This document shows, one piece after another, positions 21,717-33,660 of a stretch of DNA of 64,000 bases. The notes under the pieces are model-generated. The model was not told the DNA's origin and ran no database searches. It worked only from the letters and a program-made list of their open reading frames with translations. The position numbers were made by a program, and so were the translations under genes. Position 1 is the first letter of the stretch; every line of letters starts with the position of its first letter. The stretch is from Catonia carolina (taxonomy: Eukaryota; Arthropoda; Insecta; Hemiptera; Achilidae): positions 22,921,419 through 22,985,418 of the forward strand of contig JAQMRL010000003.1 of NCBI GenBank assembly GCA_035578175.1, given 5' to 3'.

Positions 21717-24120
21717 TATGATTTACTATAGGGTACATAATTCATTGATGACTATCAGTACATATTCATGTGTTATACTATTAAACACGAAATTGCGAGC
21801 TTTGTAGTAAACCAAGAAGTCATGTATCTCCAGTCTTTCGTTAAAAGGTTTTAAAAATTTATTTGTTATTTTGCAGCGTATTGAATGTATTTTTAGTTGT
21901 AACTATGAATGAATCTTGGGATTTTAACAAACAACCCGGTAAATCGATTCCGAACAGCAAATGAAAGACCTTTGAAAACAAAGTAAAGAAATAATCAGTA
22001 ATGTTTATAAGTATTTTTCAAAATTTGGCTTAAAATCCTGAGGCAAGGGCAAAATTAATTTTTTTTAAATTTTTATGATAAGATAATAATAAAAGATTAA
22101 AAAATCGTTCCCACTCTGTCAAACACGACAACACTGCATTACTGTCTATCTAGATCCAGGCTCGCAATTTCATGGTTACTAGTATAATATTTTTCTACCA
22201 TTCAAGTATTTGATCCAAAGACCTGTTAAGGCATCCACCTACACAATAATTGCCCCCGATCACCCCTTTCAATTGATCTATAACTTTTGGCTAGTCTAGA
22301 AAGTCAATGTGGAGATGATTTGAAGATTATGGATCCATTTCCGGCAGTACTCCGTAATTATCTCCTAACACCTAATTCTTGCCCTATATTCTCATTTTTA
22401 AATTTCTGTGATCCAATGTCGGTAAAATACACTCGTAGGGAGATCTGTGTCTAATAAATATCCCCATTAAACGCCAGTTAATGCCTACGGGTAATATAAA
22501 ATAAGACAGAGCCAGCAAATCCTACCAGCAAATCCTACTTCAATCAGTTTTTGGCTCGACCTTTGGGTGCATGGTGGCATGTCGGTTGCCTTTATGGAAC
22601 AGGATGGAAAAAGGTGAAAGGCGCCTAAAAATAAGTATTTGATTGGGAACTTAGAGGATAAGGAGGATAAGTGATGAGTGAGTCAACCAGTTAGGTTTTC
22701 GATTTCATATGTGGTTTTGACTTTTTGTTGGATTTTTATTGGTTTCTGGTTTCAGGTTTGTTTTTCTGGTTTTTGGTTTCTGAAGAGGGAAGAGGGTTGA
22801 CCGAATTTAGATTTGGGAAAATTGTCATCAAATTTTTTCTTTAACAGTAGGTGAAGCACCAAATTCCTTTTTCTTATTCTTTTTTTATAATTATATACTA
22901 ATATTAAAAATAATGCTGGAATTGTAATCATTATTATTTTGTCTAGGGGCTGACAATGTGACAGCTCATTAAGTTATAAAACATTATTAATCCTGATATT
23001 ACTTTAATTTTTTTACTTTCTTTCTTACTAGATGTTTCTTCCCTCTTCTCTAGCCTTGCATCATAAAAGAAAGTTTATATTCACTGATTGTAATTTTCTG
23101 AATTCGTCTGACCTGGTTTTGAGTTTAGATTATGCAGGATCATTTTTGATGTTGTGGATTACTGATACAGTTGTTCACAATCCTTACACAGTTCCCAGGC
23201 TATCCATATCTTTTATTGGTTTCCTTTAACTTGTTTGTTATTTCTAATCTGCTTTTGTATTGATGCATTATCTTCCGAATCTTCTTGTTTAATCTAATAT
23301 TATCCATCCTTATATTATTTCTTTAATCGTTTTGTCAAGAAGTTTAATTAAGTTATTGTACATGTAATTTTTTAAATAATTCAGAAGAATCATATTTTGC
23401 AATATTTTTGTTTAAAATTAATTAAAACAGTTTATGTTACCGACGTTTTGTCTACTATGTTAACATAAACTCACAATTTATTAAGTTTTTAATGATATCC
23501 TTGATATTAAATAAACTTCATATTATTCTATCAGAGAAAATAAGAAAATTAATTTCACAATAGGGTGGACGTATTTTTCGTGAAATTGGCTTTGTAGTGG
23601 CAATAAACAGAGCTATAAAATGCGTCGGATGGTGGCTATAAAATTTCATATTCATCTTATCAGTTGGCAGTGGAATCTTGAAATATGTATCTATATTCCA
23701 CCCCGTATCTTCTATGATACGTAACCTCATAATTTATAATTTATAACTCTGGTGCAGTAGAGACTTCTCTGCTTTATTCACATCTGCTTTGTCTGGGAGC
23801 TTTAAGACTGTTCGTTTGATTTTCATCTATATCGAACTTTGAAGTTTGTTTGATTACTAATTTAATGGCATTTATAACAAGAAAATAAACCAATGTGAAA
23901 TTACATTTTAAAGACCGTATATTGAAATATGATTTCAAAGCTAATGAATAGTACAACTAATAGTTGAATTGTTTCTAGTTAATTTATTATAAATAAATTT
24001 ATAAATACAAAACGGAAACCTTTTTAAGGACACTGAAAAATAACCTTATTTTCTTATTAACTTAAGTTCTTACCTTAGTTTGAAAAATTTAGCTTTATTA
24101 AATTTGTCTTAAATGTTGTT
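21717..24120. other. Intronic stretch, nothing firmly recognised
   Basis: Mostly AT-rich. A somewhat GC-richer block at 22220-22690 includes a short direct duplication of CCAGCAAATCCTA near 22512-22541 and may be an eroded repeat. I cannot assign it. Confidence 0.4.
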
Positions 24121-24515
24121 GTTTTTTAGGTCAACAGCTGAACTGCTGGTTTTAACCTTTAGAGGTTTTACTGAGTATAAACGAGAAGTGAGGTGGTTTA
24201 CTATTGCCTTCCTCACCAATTTAAAAGAGTATGCCTACCAGTATGCCATGCTTTCTGAGAAGCACTTACTTTCCATCCTGCAAATGACACCTTTACTTCA
24301 TTCACCACGGGGTCTAGGTGTATAGTGAAATTCATTACTCTTAGAGGAGATAACTGACCAGTCTTTTACACATCCAACTCTTCTGTTCTTAAATAGTTCA
24401 GTCATATAATTGCCCGACTATGCGATAAGAAACAGAACTATTTTTTGTACCCCTTGAACCTGAAGATCGATTGTAAATTAATGTAAGACTTCACCTGCCC
24501 GTTATGGGCATGTTG
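24121..24515 (+). repeat. Repeat R, plus copy
   Basis: It matches the reverse strand of 30715-31108 over about 400 bp. Shared blocks: GCAAATGACACC, CTTCATTCACCA, GGAGATAACT, TTCAGTCATATAATT, CAGAACTATTTTTTGTA and GTTATGGGCA. A shorter copy sits at 28925-29070. The family is unknown to me. No TSD or TIR is visible, so the copies are old. Confidence 0.7.
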
Positions 24516-24606
24516 TTTAAAACATCAAACTGTATCGAATATTATGAACAATATTTTACTTAAATGTCACCATTGGAAGTTACTTTTTCATGCCATTTCT
24601 CTTTTT

Positions 24607-24971
24607 TTCTGACCCACCGTGTTGGTCTAGAGGTAAAGTCGTTGCCAAAATCAGCTGTTTAACAGCTGATTGTCGGAGACAAAAGTTCCTGGTTCAAATC
24701 CTAGTAAAGGTAGTTACTTTTATACGGATTTGAATACTAGTTAGTAGTCACCTAGTAACAAAACTAGTATTTGAATACCTAGTCAGTGGAGTACTCTGAT
24801 GGTTCGGGTTCAATTAACCATACTCTCTCAGGAATGGTCGGCCTGGGTCTGTACAAGACTACCTGTCATTTACACGTCATACACATTATCTTCATCTCAT
24901 TGGGTCATGGGGTTGCTTATTGTTCTGAATTGAACAGATTGCAACGTACACACATTAGGAATTAAATAAAA
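24607..24971 (+). repeat. SINE-A full-length copy with 12-bp TSD
   Basis: The tRNA-like head carries an A-box-like TTGGTCTAGAGGTAAAG and a perfect B box GGTTCAAATCC, RNA polymerase III promoter elements derived from a tRNA gene. The body ends CAGATTGCAACGTACACACA and an A-rich tail. A perfect direct repeat ATTTCTCTTTTT lies at 24595-24606 and 24972-24983. Near 24654-24670 the head contains an AATCAGCTGTTTAACAGCTGATT palindrome that replaces the tRNA anticodon region, which marks this family. Confidence 0.85.
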
Positions 24972-24983
24972 ATTTCTCTTTTT

Positions 24984-25580
24984 ACAAATATATATTGCTC
25001 TGTAAAAAACAACAGAATCCAGATAAATTCTGTAAATATAAAAATAAACTTACCAGCCTGATAAATTGAGAAGGGTTTTAAATCGGTAGTGCTATAAAGA
25101 ATTTTATGTACATGAGAAATTGTAATTTAGATAATAGTGTTTTCGGTTGTGAACAAGGAATTTACGTTTGGTAATGTAATAATTAATATAGGAAGGTTAG
25201 ATTTCAGTATAAAGGCATGACTAACGGAATTGCGTTTGAATGGAACTTGATGAACATCGGTTCTTCCCAGTAGACCGAATTCCAGTGGTCGAATTCCCCG
25301 TTACGCTTTACCATATTGAGGCTGTCTGCGATTCCTTCTGCAACGATACAAACGAAAACTTTCAACACAGTCTTCCTAATTTATATGAAATACTGAAAAT
25401 TCATTCTTGAACTGAATTAATCAATTGTATACGATAAGTTATTCAGAAGTTATTAATTATTTGTATCAGTATTTTTTGGCAATTCTTTGCTCTGTTTATT
25501 TAGGCCCTAAATTACAAAAAAACCAATCAGAAAAAACAATACAAGCATTGGAATAAACCTGTAAATCATTGTACCAAACA
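24984..25580. other. Intronic stretch, nothing recognised
   Basis: AT-rich, with no coding or repeat signature seen. Confidence 0.4.
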
Positions 25581-26980
25581 CAGTAGAAACTCGTTAATCC
25601 AGGACCTCTTTAACCCGGACCAGTTTTGGAAAAAGAAATTAATTTGTGACGACTCAAAATCATTGACAGCTGGCTTTGTTTATGTTTTGGTCTGAAGTAA
25701 ATGTAAATAGACCCAGCTGGTGGAAATAAAATAATAAAAAAAAATAATTTAATTTTAAGAAAGTTATAAACAAAATCTGGTTGCTAGACAACTAAAGGAA
25801 GGGGAAGAAATTGTAAAAATTATTTAGTGGGGCCTGGAGATTGAAAGGATGAGGAGGTCATCACATTAATGCTTAATTCTTCAAATTATATATTTAATAC
25901 ATTAGAAATACATAAATGAAACAATATTAGATAAAGATTTATTTGTTATCATATTCATTATTTACAAAAAAGAAACATTATATGGAAAGTACAAGACATT
26001 AAAAGATTGTAGAACGACATTATTAAAAATAGCAATTAATTGACAAATTGTGTAAATGAAAGAGATTATACATTATAATTATATGAAGTTTAATATATTG
26101 ATTTTGAATTTATTATTTAACGTTACAATTTATTGCAGTAAAGGTAGACTTGTTTTACTAACAATAAATCGCTATTCTCAGTAGGTTTTACATTACAGTA
26201 TTCGAATTCACTTGCCAGCGGGTGACTTCATTTCACTCACCTCCATCTGCTGTTGTTACGCGGCAAACTGGTGACTCAACGCTCTCCTTACCCTCCCTTT
26301 GAAAAGAAACTTTAAAGAAGTCGTGAAAATGTTTTGATTTGGTGTATTTGACTTACGAAAAACAATAAAATTGAAGCAGAAGAAAAAACAAGCGTGGAAG
26401 AAAATTTTATAAATATTTAAAAAAGAATATCGATGGCTGTTCGATGTTGATGATGAAGACATAAAAAATTGGTTGCAAATTGACAATTACGGAACTTATA
26501 AAGCGATCACAGAGGAAGAAATTATTGCATCTTGCAATGTTACAGAAAATGAAAAAGAGGATTCAGACAGTCTTAATGAATGAGATGTGATGACCCATGC
26601 AGAAGCATAAGTAGTAGCAAACATTGATAAATTGATAGTTTATTTCGAAAGTCAAGCTGAAACATCATTAAACAGACTTCTAGTGCTAAAGGGGATGCGA
26701 GATCCCACTGCTCGTAAGCGTTACACAAAACTAAAGCCGCAAAATCTCACTTTTACAACCAACTAGTTTGTAACTACATTGTGTACAGTGTAAATAGATA
26801 CAGTATTATGTGTTTTAAGGTGAGAAAGTGTTTCGATTATAATTTCTAAATTACATTTAACGTATTTTTGATAAGTACATGTTCTTTTATATAGTTTTTC
26901 TTGTTCTCTGGATAACCCGGATTTTCGTTAACTCTGAACGGCCTCGGCCCCAGTTGATCCAGGTTAACAAGGTTCTTGTG
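25581..26980 (+). mobile_element. Decayed Tigger/pogo transposon
   Basis: The left end CAGTAGAAACTCGTTAATCC is the classical Tigger terminus. The right end read inward, CACAAGAACCTTGTTAACC, is its diverged partner. TA follows the right end (26981-26982). The left flank has CA, so that TSD is mutated. Inside, a transposase C-terminus is still readable near 26480-26765. The AT-rich middle suggests internal loss and erosion. The element is immobile. Confidence 0.7.
26480..26765 (+). pseudogene. Tigger transposase C-terminus, degenerate
   Basis: The decayed frame reads AITEEEIIASC, then ESQAETSLNRLLVLKGMRDP followed by TARKRYTKLKPQNLTF. This is the conserved tail of Tigger/jerky transposases (usual form: EEII..V, then LL.LKRLRD.AAKKRYSSLKQTKITDF). 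Stops interrupt it, and the DDE catalytic core is not recognisable. Confidence 0.6.
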
Positions 26981-27158
26981 TAGATACAATAAATATAAGC
27001 TTGTACATAAATGGGTAATCTTTTTTTCTCAGCAGCCACGTAGAACAATATAGATCTTCATTTATTTTACAAAATATTGAAACTTAGATACCTAAATATA
27101 CTAGTATTAGTAAGATATTGTTACGTGTTAGTAATATGTTACAGTAAAAGAAACTACT

Positions 27159-27215
27159 GGGCCACCTCCGTGACGTACTGGTTAGCCTACAATGTAAAAG
27201 TCCCGGCTTATAAAA
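27159..27215 (+). repeat. tRNA-SINE head fragment
   Basis: GGCCACCTCCGTGACGTACT followed by GGTTAGCCTAC resembles the head of SINE-D at 47192 (ACCACCGACGTGACCAGTAG). It is short and without a tail. Confidence 0.35.
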
Positions 27216-27447
27216 TTTCTACTTTTTTCTGCCAGTCTTTAATGTGTTATTGTGCAATTAAAGTAATATGAATACGTACGTAACATTTATTAAGTTAACC
27301 TATAAATCTTTGAAATGTTTTTTACTACTCTTTGGAGTCTCTCGGACGTAAAATGAATATGTAAAATCCCTTGAGAAATTGAAAACAGTCTACCATACTG
27401 TACTAATTTATATTATTTAAATTATACTATCCCGCTTTTGAATTTTA

Positions 27448-28285
27448 CACCCTGTTCCAAAAAGAATGATCTGATTTGAACGTGTTATATTATTCAAACT
27501 AATGTCATTCAACGAATACAACAGTACTACTTTTTATTGACATGTTTAGAATTTCAAATTACAATTCAGTTTTAGATTTGGCGATTACAACTCGTACTAG
27601 CCTTCGTGTTGGTGGCAAAACTAAACGTGTTGACTTTTTCAATGCTATATTACACGGAGGAGGGCACTTTTAAACCGTGGTTGGTACTTAGCGATGAAAC
27701 AACTTTTTACATCAGCGGTAAAGTTCATTGGCTTAATGTGTGTATTTGGTGGATCAAGAACCCTCACAAAATAGTTGAGCATGAGCGAGATTTACCGAAA
27801 GTGAACATTTTTGTGCAGTTTCACAAACCAAGGTTTATGGACGCTACTTTTTCTATAAAAACGGAGCATCTTATCTTGCAATGCTACGGAGCTGGTTTTT
27901 TCACAACTGATTGCAGACTTTGACCACTTCATATTTTACCTAGATGGAGCATTGTCAAACTGGCGTAATGGCGTGCGCGTTTCCCTCAATAACACCTTGC
28001 CTCAACGTTGGATGATAGGGCGTACAGGACCGTACGACGATCCTTAACATTTTTGGGCTCCAAAGTCGCCTGACATTGTACTGTGCGACGTTTTCCTATG
28101 GAGATACATCAAAGGACGTGTTTATTTTCCCCCCTTACCTCGTGATGTTGATAAATTTAAAAAAAATGATAACATTTGCAGTAGCTTGAGTTGAAGAAGA
28201 CAACTTGAAAGTAGTTTGGGATGAATTCGGTTATCGTTTCGATATCATCCTTGCAGCTAGTGGAGGATACATAGAACGATTGTAA
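27448..28285 (+). pseudogene. Mariner-like transposase pseudogene
   Basis: A terminus-like CACCCTGTTCCAAAAAGAAT follows TA at 27446-27447. Downstream, three frames together encode most of the catalytic half of an insect mariner-like transposase. Frame 1 (27606-27923) has LSDETTFYISGKVHWLNVCI and NPHKIVEHERDLPKVNIF. A later frame has FYLDGALSNWRNGVRV, LPQRWMIGRTGP and KSPDIVLCDVFLWRYIKGRV. The C-terminus ends YIERL at about 28283. The acidic catalytic residues (in SDE, LDG and LCD) are still present, but frameshifts, a stop after GPYDDP and loss of the N-terminal DNA-binding part make it dead. No matching right terminus is seen. Confidence 0.8.
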
Positions 28286-28289
28286 TGAA

Positions 28290-28924
28290 TTGTCTTAAGA
28301 GGAGTCTTACATAATATTAACGTTTGTACCTTTTTCTCAAGAACTACTCAAGATATAAAGCTGATTCTTTCACCAAATTAAAATTTAGATCTTTTTACAA
28401 CTTTTAAGTGTGTGGGTTTTCTAAAAGCCTTAATTTAAAATTTCTAGAAGATTTTTTTTTTAAATACTATTTTTGACTTCAAAATTTTTAGAAAATTTTT
28501 TTTTTTATTCAAATATGAAAATTTTTAAAAACCATGCACGTAAATTAAACCCCTAAGTGAAGTTGTACATGCCCAAAAACTTTTATCCCGTTGTCTCTAT
28601 TGCTTCATGAGAAAAAGGTAGATGAATCTGAAAAAACTGAGACAAATGCGTTAGAAAATTATGAATATAAATCTACATCAGTATGTAGGCCTACTTCAAT
28701 TCACCTTCAATTCACAATAAACAAACTCAAACACTGTCAAAAGGTTCTAAATCTAAATCGGCTGATTCATTGCCAACTTAACTTCAAGATAATCATTGCT
28801 GAAAAAATTATAATACTATAAGAAAATATGTAAAAAAGTTGTAAAGTCTAGGTAGCGAATAAAATGAAAAACAATTAGTGCAGAAAATTCGAGCAAGACA
28901 TCAAGTTTTAAAAAAAAATCATAA
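28290..28924. other. AT-rich stretch, nothing recognised
   Basis: Contains poly(T)/poly(A) runs. The open frame 28591-28821 has no recognisable motif. Confidence 0.4.
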
Positions 28925-29070
28925 AAATATTTCTAGTTGCCTCAGAGACGTAATGCCAGGCCCTCTGAAAAACACATATTTTTCACTCTGCAAATAACAC
29001 CTTCACTTCATTCACCACAGGGTCTGGCTGTATAATGAAATTCATTACTTTCAGAGGAGATAATAACTCC
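28925..29070 (+). repeat. Repeat R fragment
   Basis: It shares CTCTGCAAATAACACC, CTTCACTTCATTCACCA and TTTCAGAGGAGATAA with the copy at 24121-24515. Its end has been locally multiplied: TCAGAG(G/A)AGATAA occurs three times between 29052 and 29102. Confidence 0.6.
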
Positions 29071-29836
29071 TCTCAGAGAAGATAACTTTCAGAGAAGATA
29101 ATATAACAGTTTAAAATCAGGTTATTCATTTTGAAACACGCTGTACTATATCTATAATTATGTAAATCTATTTATGCAAAGAATATATTAAACTGGAATG
29201 TGATGGTAGTGTAACATAAACTAGCTACTTATTTACCTACCGTTCCCAAACAGTATCCACCTACTCGGGATTATTATTAAACAGTATGACGGCGTTTGTT
29301 ATTGTTTAGATGATTTCAGACAGTCTATAATAAATCATGTAGGTGGATCTTCAATGAAGATTATAATGTCATTTAGGCGCATAATTAAATTATAATATCC
29401 CATCAGCGACCCAATAATGATTCTCTTAAATAACAAAATATGATGTGCAGCATTGTTATTTAAGTCATGAAATAGAATACATGATATTAACCACACAATA
29501 ACATGTTTATATCAACCCTTATAATAAATTATTTAATGTCATTTCCTAGATATATTATTATAAAAAAATTAGGTCACAAGTTCATGTAGAATGTTGCCAT
29601 TTCTTTGTTGGTTTAATGTGTTTTTTACAACTGGAAATAAATGTTCCTAATTATTTTCCTTAATAAGATTCGTCGTGTAATTTGAAATTTTTGTATAGAA
29701 CAATTCTTTATTCTCTATAAAATTCTAGTTCAAAGTTATATGTTAAATCTTGACTTATTAGTATTCTAAAAAAATTAAAATACAGAAGCCATAGAAATTG
29801 GGAGTAGGACAAATTAAATATTTAAGTTTAATGTTA

Positions 29837-30078
29837 GGCCTTCGGGCCACCCCAGTCAATCAGCTGGTAGAAAGTCGCTATTATTTGTTAAGTAACACCG
29901 ATTGAGCAAGCGACTATGTACGGTAACCAGCTAACAGCCACCCGTGAACAAACTCTAATGGGGGTCCCTGTTTAAACTCACGCCTAATCCACGTCAAAAT
30001 AATACAGCCAAAAGCAGCGATCAAATTGGGTAGTTGTCAATAATGTACAGTTCCCGATAACAAATAAACGCTAAAAAA
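29837..30078 (+). mobile_element. SINE-like retroposon of unassigned origin, 13-bp TSD
   Basis: A 242-bp, comparatively GC-rich insert starts GGCCTTCGGGCCACCCCAGT and ends AACGCTAAAAAAAA. It is flanked by the perfect direct repeat AAGTTTAATGTTA (29824-29836, 30079-30091). The TSD and A-tail show LINE-mediated retroposition. The head lacks the tRNA A/B boxes of SINE-A to SINE-D, and I do not recognise it as 5S rRNA, 7SL or a known snRNA. It may derive from another RNA or be a truncated LINE 3' end. No open frame is conserved. Confidence 0.75.
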
Positions 30079-30091
30079 AAGTTTAATGTTA

Positions 30092-30714
30092 ATTCAATTT
30101 AATGTTTTTTTTCAAATATTATTAGATTCGTTTCACTGAAGAGGTAGAAATCAAGGTAAAATCTTTAACCCTTTATAGGGCAGTACTACGGGTAAAAATA
30201 AAGATGTAACATGTTAAATTTCGTTTTATAGGAACTTGAATAATGTATTTCTAGTGCCAGAACAGTAAGATTTTTTTTTATGTTAAGCTCTTGTAAGTAT
30301 ACTTACCAAGAAACGTTTATTGAAATGGGAATCACATAATGTTTAGTGGTAAGAATTCTTATTAAAACAACTTGCAGTCATATATAACAAAACAAAGTGT
30401 AAAATAAATTATCTGAACTTTATATTAGCATGAATTCTTACTTTCTTGTAAAAAACTCGAGTTTTCTAAGCACTGTACAAAAGCAACAACAAAACCACTT
30501 TGTTACGTACGCTGGTATGAATCCTTACCACATTCGTGTAACTCATGAAGCAAATGATTTATTTCAAAATGAGTATAGCCTACTTACCAGGGAACATCTA
30601 TAAAACCATAAAATGCCAATAGGGTTCAACTGCATAGCTCATTCTTTAAAAAAAATCGACTTTATTGCCAGTGGTAAGTATACTTACCAAAGACCTATAA
30701 AGGGTTAACCAGCC
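30092..30714. other. AT-rich stretch, nothing recognised
   Basis: The phrase AAGTATACTTACCA recurs at about 30295 and 30673 as a short direct repeat. There is no gene. Confidence 0.4.
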
Positions 30715-31108
30715 CTAACTGGTTAAATTGCCCATAACAGACAGTTGGAGTATTAAATTATTTGCACTCGATCTGCTAGTTTCAGTGCTACAAAAAATAG
30801 TTCTGATTCATATCACATGGTCAGCCAATAATTATATGACTGAAGCGTTTAAGAACAAAAGAGGTAGAGGTGTAAAAGACACTAGTCAGAGTTATCTCCT
30901 GAGAATAGTTATAAAAGTGATATCCCTTTGGTGAATGAAGTTAAGGTGTCATTTGCAGTGTGGAAAGAAGATGCTGGCATGCTGAAAAATATTCTTTTTC
31001 ACCCAGTGAGGAAGGAAATGGTGAATTACGTCACTCCTTCTTGTTTCACCTAGTAAAGCTTCCAGAGTTTCAAACCAGCCTTTCGCCTGATGACCTAAAC
31101 AACAACAA
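30715..31108 (-). repeat. Repeat R, minus copy
   Basis: The reverse complement aligns with 24121-24515 along almost its whole length, including AACTATTTTTTGTA and GTTATGGGCA near the 3' end. It extends past the plus copy's weakly matching 5' part with TTTGAAACTCTGGAAG. The two open frames here are by-products of the repeat. Confidence 0.7.
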
Positions 31109-31109
31109 T

Positions 31110-31894
31110 AACTGGTTAACGATGCTTTTGCTGTTTATGTGATTTTTCTATATTTAATGGTAGAATAAGCTCTTGATTGATTACCGTGAATTTAAAACAC
31201 CTGTTTAATATTATTCATTTTAACGAATTTGATTAATTATTTTGTACTCTTTGAATAATGAATAACTGCTATTTAACTTTTGAATTGAATTAAAAATAAC
31301 TTAATTGTACTGTCATTATCTCTTAATAAATCTTTTACAAAAGTAAGACTTTTTAAACTTCATATAAAAATTATTGTTTTTTCTGCTATATAATAAAATT
31401 TTGTTCGTTACTTGGATTTCCTTTTATTTCTGAAAATAACAAAGGAAACCATAGAGCTACGCTTGAGTCAGTGGAAATACTATACGGCATTATTATCTGT
31501 AGTTTATTAACAATGTATGTTTGTTTTGACTTATTCATATGTGATATAATGAACAAAAACGACGAATATTGTCCTTCTTTTACATCTGTTTCAGACTTTG
31601 TTAATTAACAATACAGATAACACACAATTGAAATTTATGTGTTGTTCCAATGTTTTCACATGGTTTTACTACCTCATGAACAATATGTTTAATTAATCAG
31701 ACATTGTAATAAAAAACCTTTTGTTTTAAAGTTATAAAAAAGAAAAGAATTTTGATTGTCAGATTATGTAAAAGTAATCCATTTTTCTATATCTAAGTTA
31801 TTAAAAGAAATATGTATGTTTACAAGAGAATATAATTTTTAATTAACAAGTTACTAGAAAGTGATTTATGATTTTTTTCCTTATAATCTATACT
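31110..31894. other. AT-rich stretch, nothing recognised
   Basis: No repeat, gene or RNA signature seen. Confidence 0.4.
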
Positions 31895-32256
31895 TCTATA
31901 CTAATTTAATAAAGAAGAAATGTCTGTTTGTTTCTTTGTTTGTTTGTATGAGGTAATCTCAGGAACTACTGAACTGATTTTAAAAAATCTTTCATTGTTG
32001 GATAGATTAGAGCTTTCTGATCAATATAGGATATTTTGCAACTTTAAGTAACTTTAATTAAGTGACTTAAGCAACTTAAACTGTGACGATATCGCATGTT
32101 TTAGTTTATCGGGTGCATGCACTTTTATTTTTTCTAAGTCCTCTGGATGGTGTATTTTTTGAGCTAGAAGCATGATTTCAACTTTTATATTTCATAGAAA
32201 AACGTGAAGAATAACATTCGATTTCAAAAACAATAAAATTTCAGAAATATTCAAAA
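31895..32256 (+). mobile_element. Helitron 5' end
   Basis: TCTATACTAATTTAATAAAG followed by a GTTTGTTTGTTT-type stretch and AGGAACTACTGAACTGATTT is the characteristic 5' terminus of insect Helitrons, which start with TC. It runs into the poly(T) end of the minus-strand I-element. The matching 3' end may be the CTAGT terminus at 38426 on the other side of that LINE. Confidence 0.55.
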
Positions 32257-32396
32257 TTTTTATTTATTTATTTTATTTATAAAGGTCGCATCAACTTCTA
32301 ATGGTTATTAGCGACCACAATAGGAGTTATAAATACTAATAACAGTAAAACAATAAATTCATAAATTAAAACATTAAAAGTAAAAATTAGTAGGCT

Positions 32397-33660
32397 TCAG
32401 ATTTTGTCTTCAACAGCGATATAGCGTAGAAATTTCAAAATTTTGTAACAACTATCTTTACACCTAAAATTGTTTTGAAAAGTTTCAGAAATACCAAAAA
32501 GTGTACGGGTGCCTTGAAGTTTTCTGCATTCTGAAACTATATGCGAAACCGTTGCTTTTTCGTCGCAGAAAGGGCACACTGTCGGCGTAGATTTTGTGAC
32601 CAGGTATTGGTGTGATATATATGAGTGCCCAATTCGCAATCGGCAGATGACAACCTGTTCCCTGCGATTATGAAACTCGGGTAGAGGAAATTCTCCTAAA
32701 GATTTTCGTACCATATGGAGTTTCGAAGGTGCCATCTCGGTCCACCTATAGTTCCAGAAATCAAATAGTTTTCTGTTGACGTGTGCCTTTAGGTCAGAAT
32801 GAGAGACCCGATGGAAATGTTCGTGTAAGTGAACAGCACTCTTGGCCGCAAGATCGGCTTTTTCGTTGCCTGGAATCCCTACATGAGACGGAATCCAGGT
32901 AAACACTATTTCAAAATTGTGTACAGTCAAATCAGAAATTAGCTCTTGGATTTCTTGAATTATTGGTACATGACACTGGGCATTTCCCATTGCTTGCAGA
33001 CCAGACAATGAATCGGTGAAAATAACATATTTAGAAGGAGTTAAATGTTTAAATTTTTCGAGAGTACAGAGTATCGCATACACTTCGCAGAAGAAAGACG
33101 AACATACATCATTAAGTTTAACTTGTACAGTCTCGTAGGGAAAGACAACAGCACATGTACATCCTTCTGCCGACCTAGATCCATCAGTGTATATCATATT
33201 ATACTGTGAAAATTTATTGCTGAGTTCATTAAAGTAAGTTTTGAAAATATTAGGATGAGTTGATGCCTTACAGAAGGCTGAAAGTGATGTATTAATGTTT
33301 GGTGAAACAGATAACCAAGGAGGGATTTTAGAATGCATTCTTGAAAAGACCGGCGGCAGCTTACTTGAAATTTTTGACAAAGAAACTTTAAGACGTTCCC
33401 CAAGAGGCAATGGACACGATGCGTTGGTCAGATGAAAACCAGAACCGCTGTTGTGAAAAATAGCTTGGTAACAAGGATTGTCTGGAGCAGCAGCGACATG
33501 CAGCGCATAAGCAAACAAAAGTTTCATTCTCCTGATCTCCAACGGGTATTCTCCAGACTCAGCTAGCACGCTTAAAACAGGACTTGTAATGAAAGCTCCT
33601 AGCGCCATTCGTAAATTCGATGAGTGAATAGAGTTTAAGGTGTCTAAAATGTTTCCTTGC
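32397..33660 (-). pseudogene. I-element ORF2 part 3: RNase H domain and C-terminus
   Basis: A 433-codon open stretch (from 33698) whose first residues are out of frame with the RT part; true similarity starts near QGNILDTLNS at about 33655. The RNase H core keeps all four metal-binding acids: D172 (IYTDGS), E205 (FFCEVYAI), D229 (FTDSLSG) and D282 (HVGIPGNEKADLAAKSA). RNase H removes the RNA strand during target-primed cDNA synthesis. Near the end is a C-x2-C...H...C cluster (VCPFCDEK then HIVSEC), typical of I-element ORF2 C-termini. The frame ends at 32397 and is followed by the 3' UTR. The domain itself looks intact; the upstream frameshift disconnects it from RT. Confidence 0.85.
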
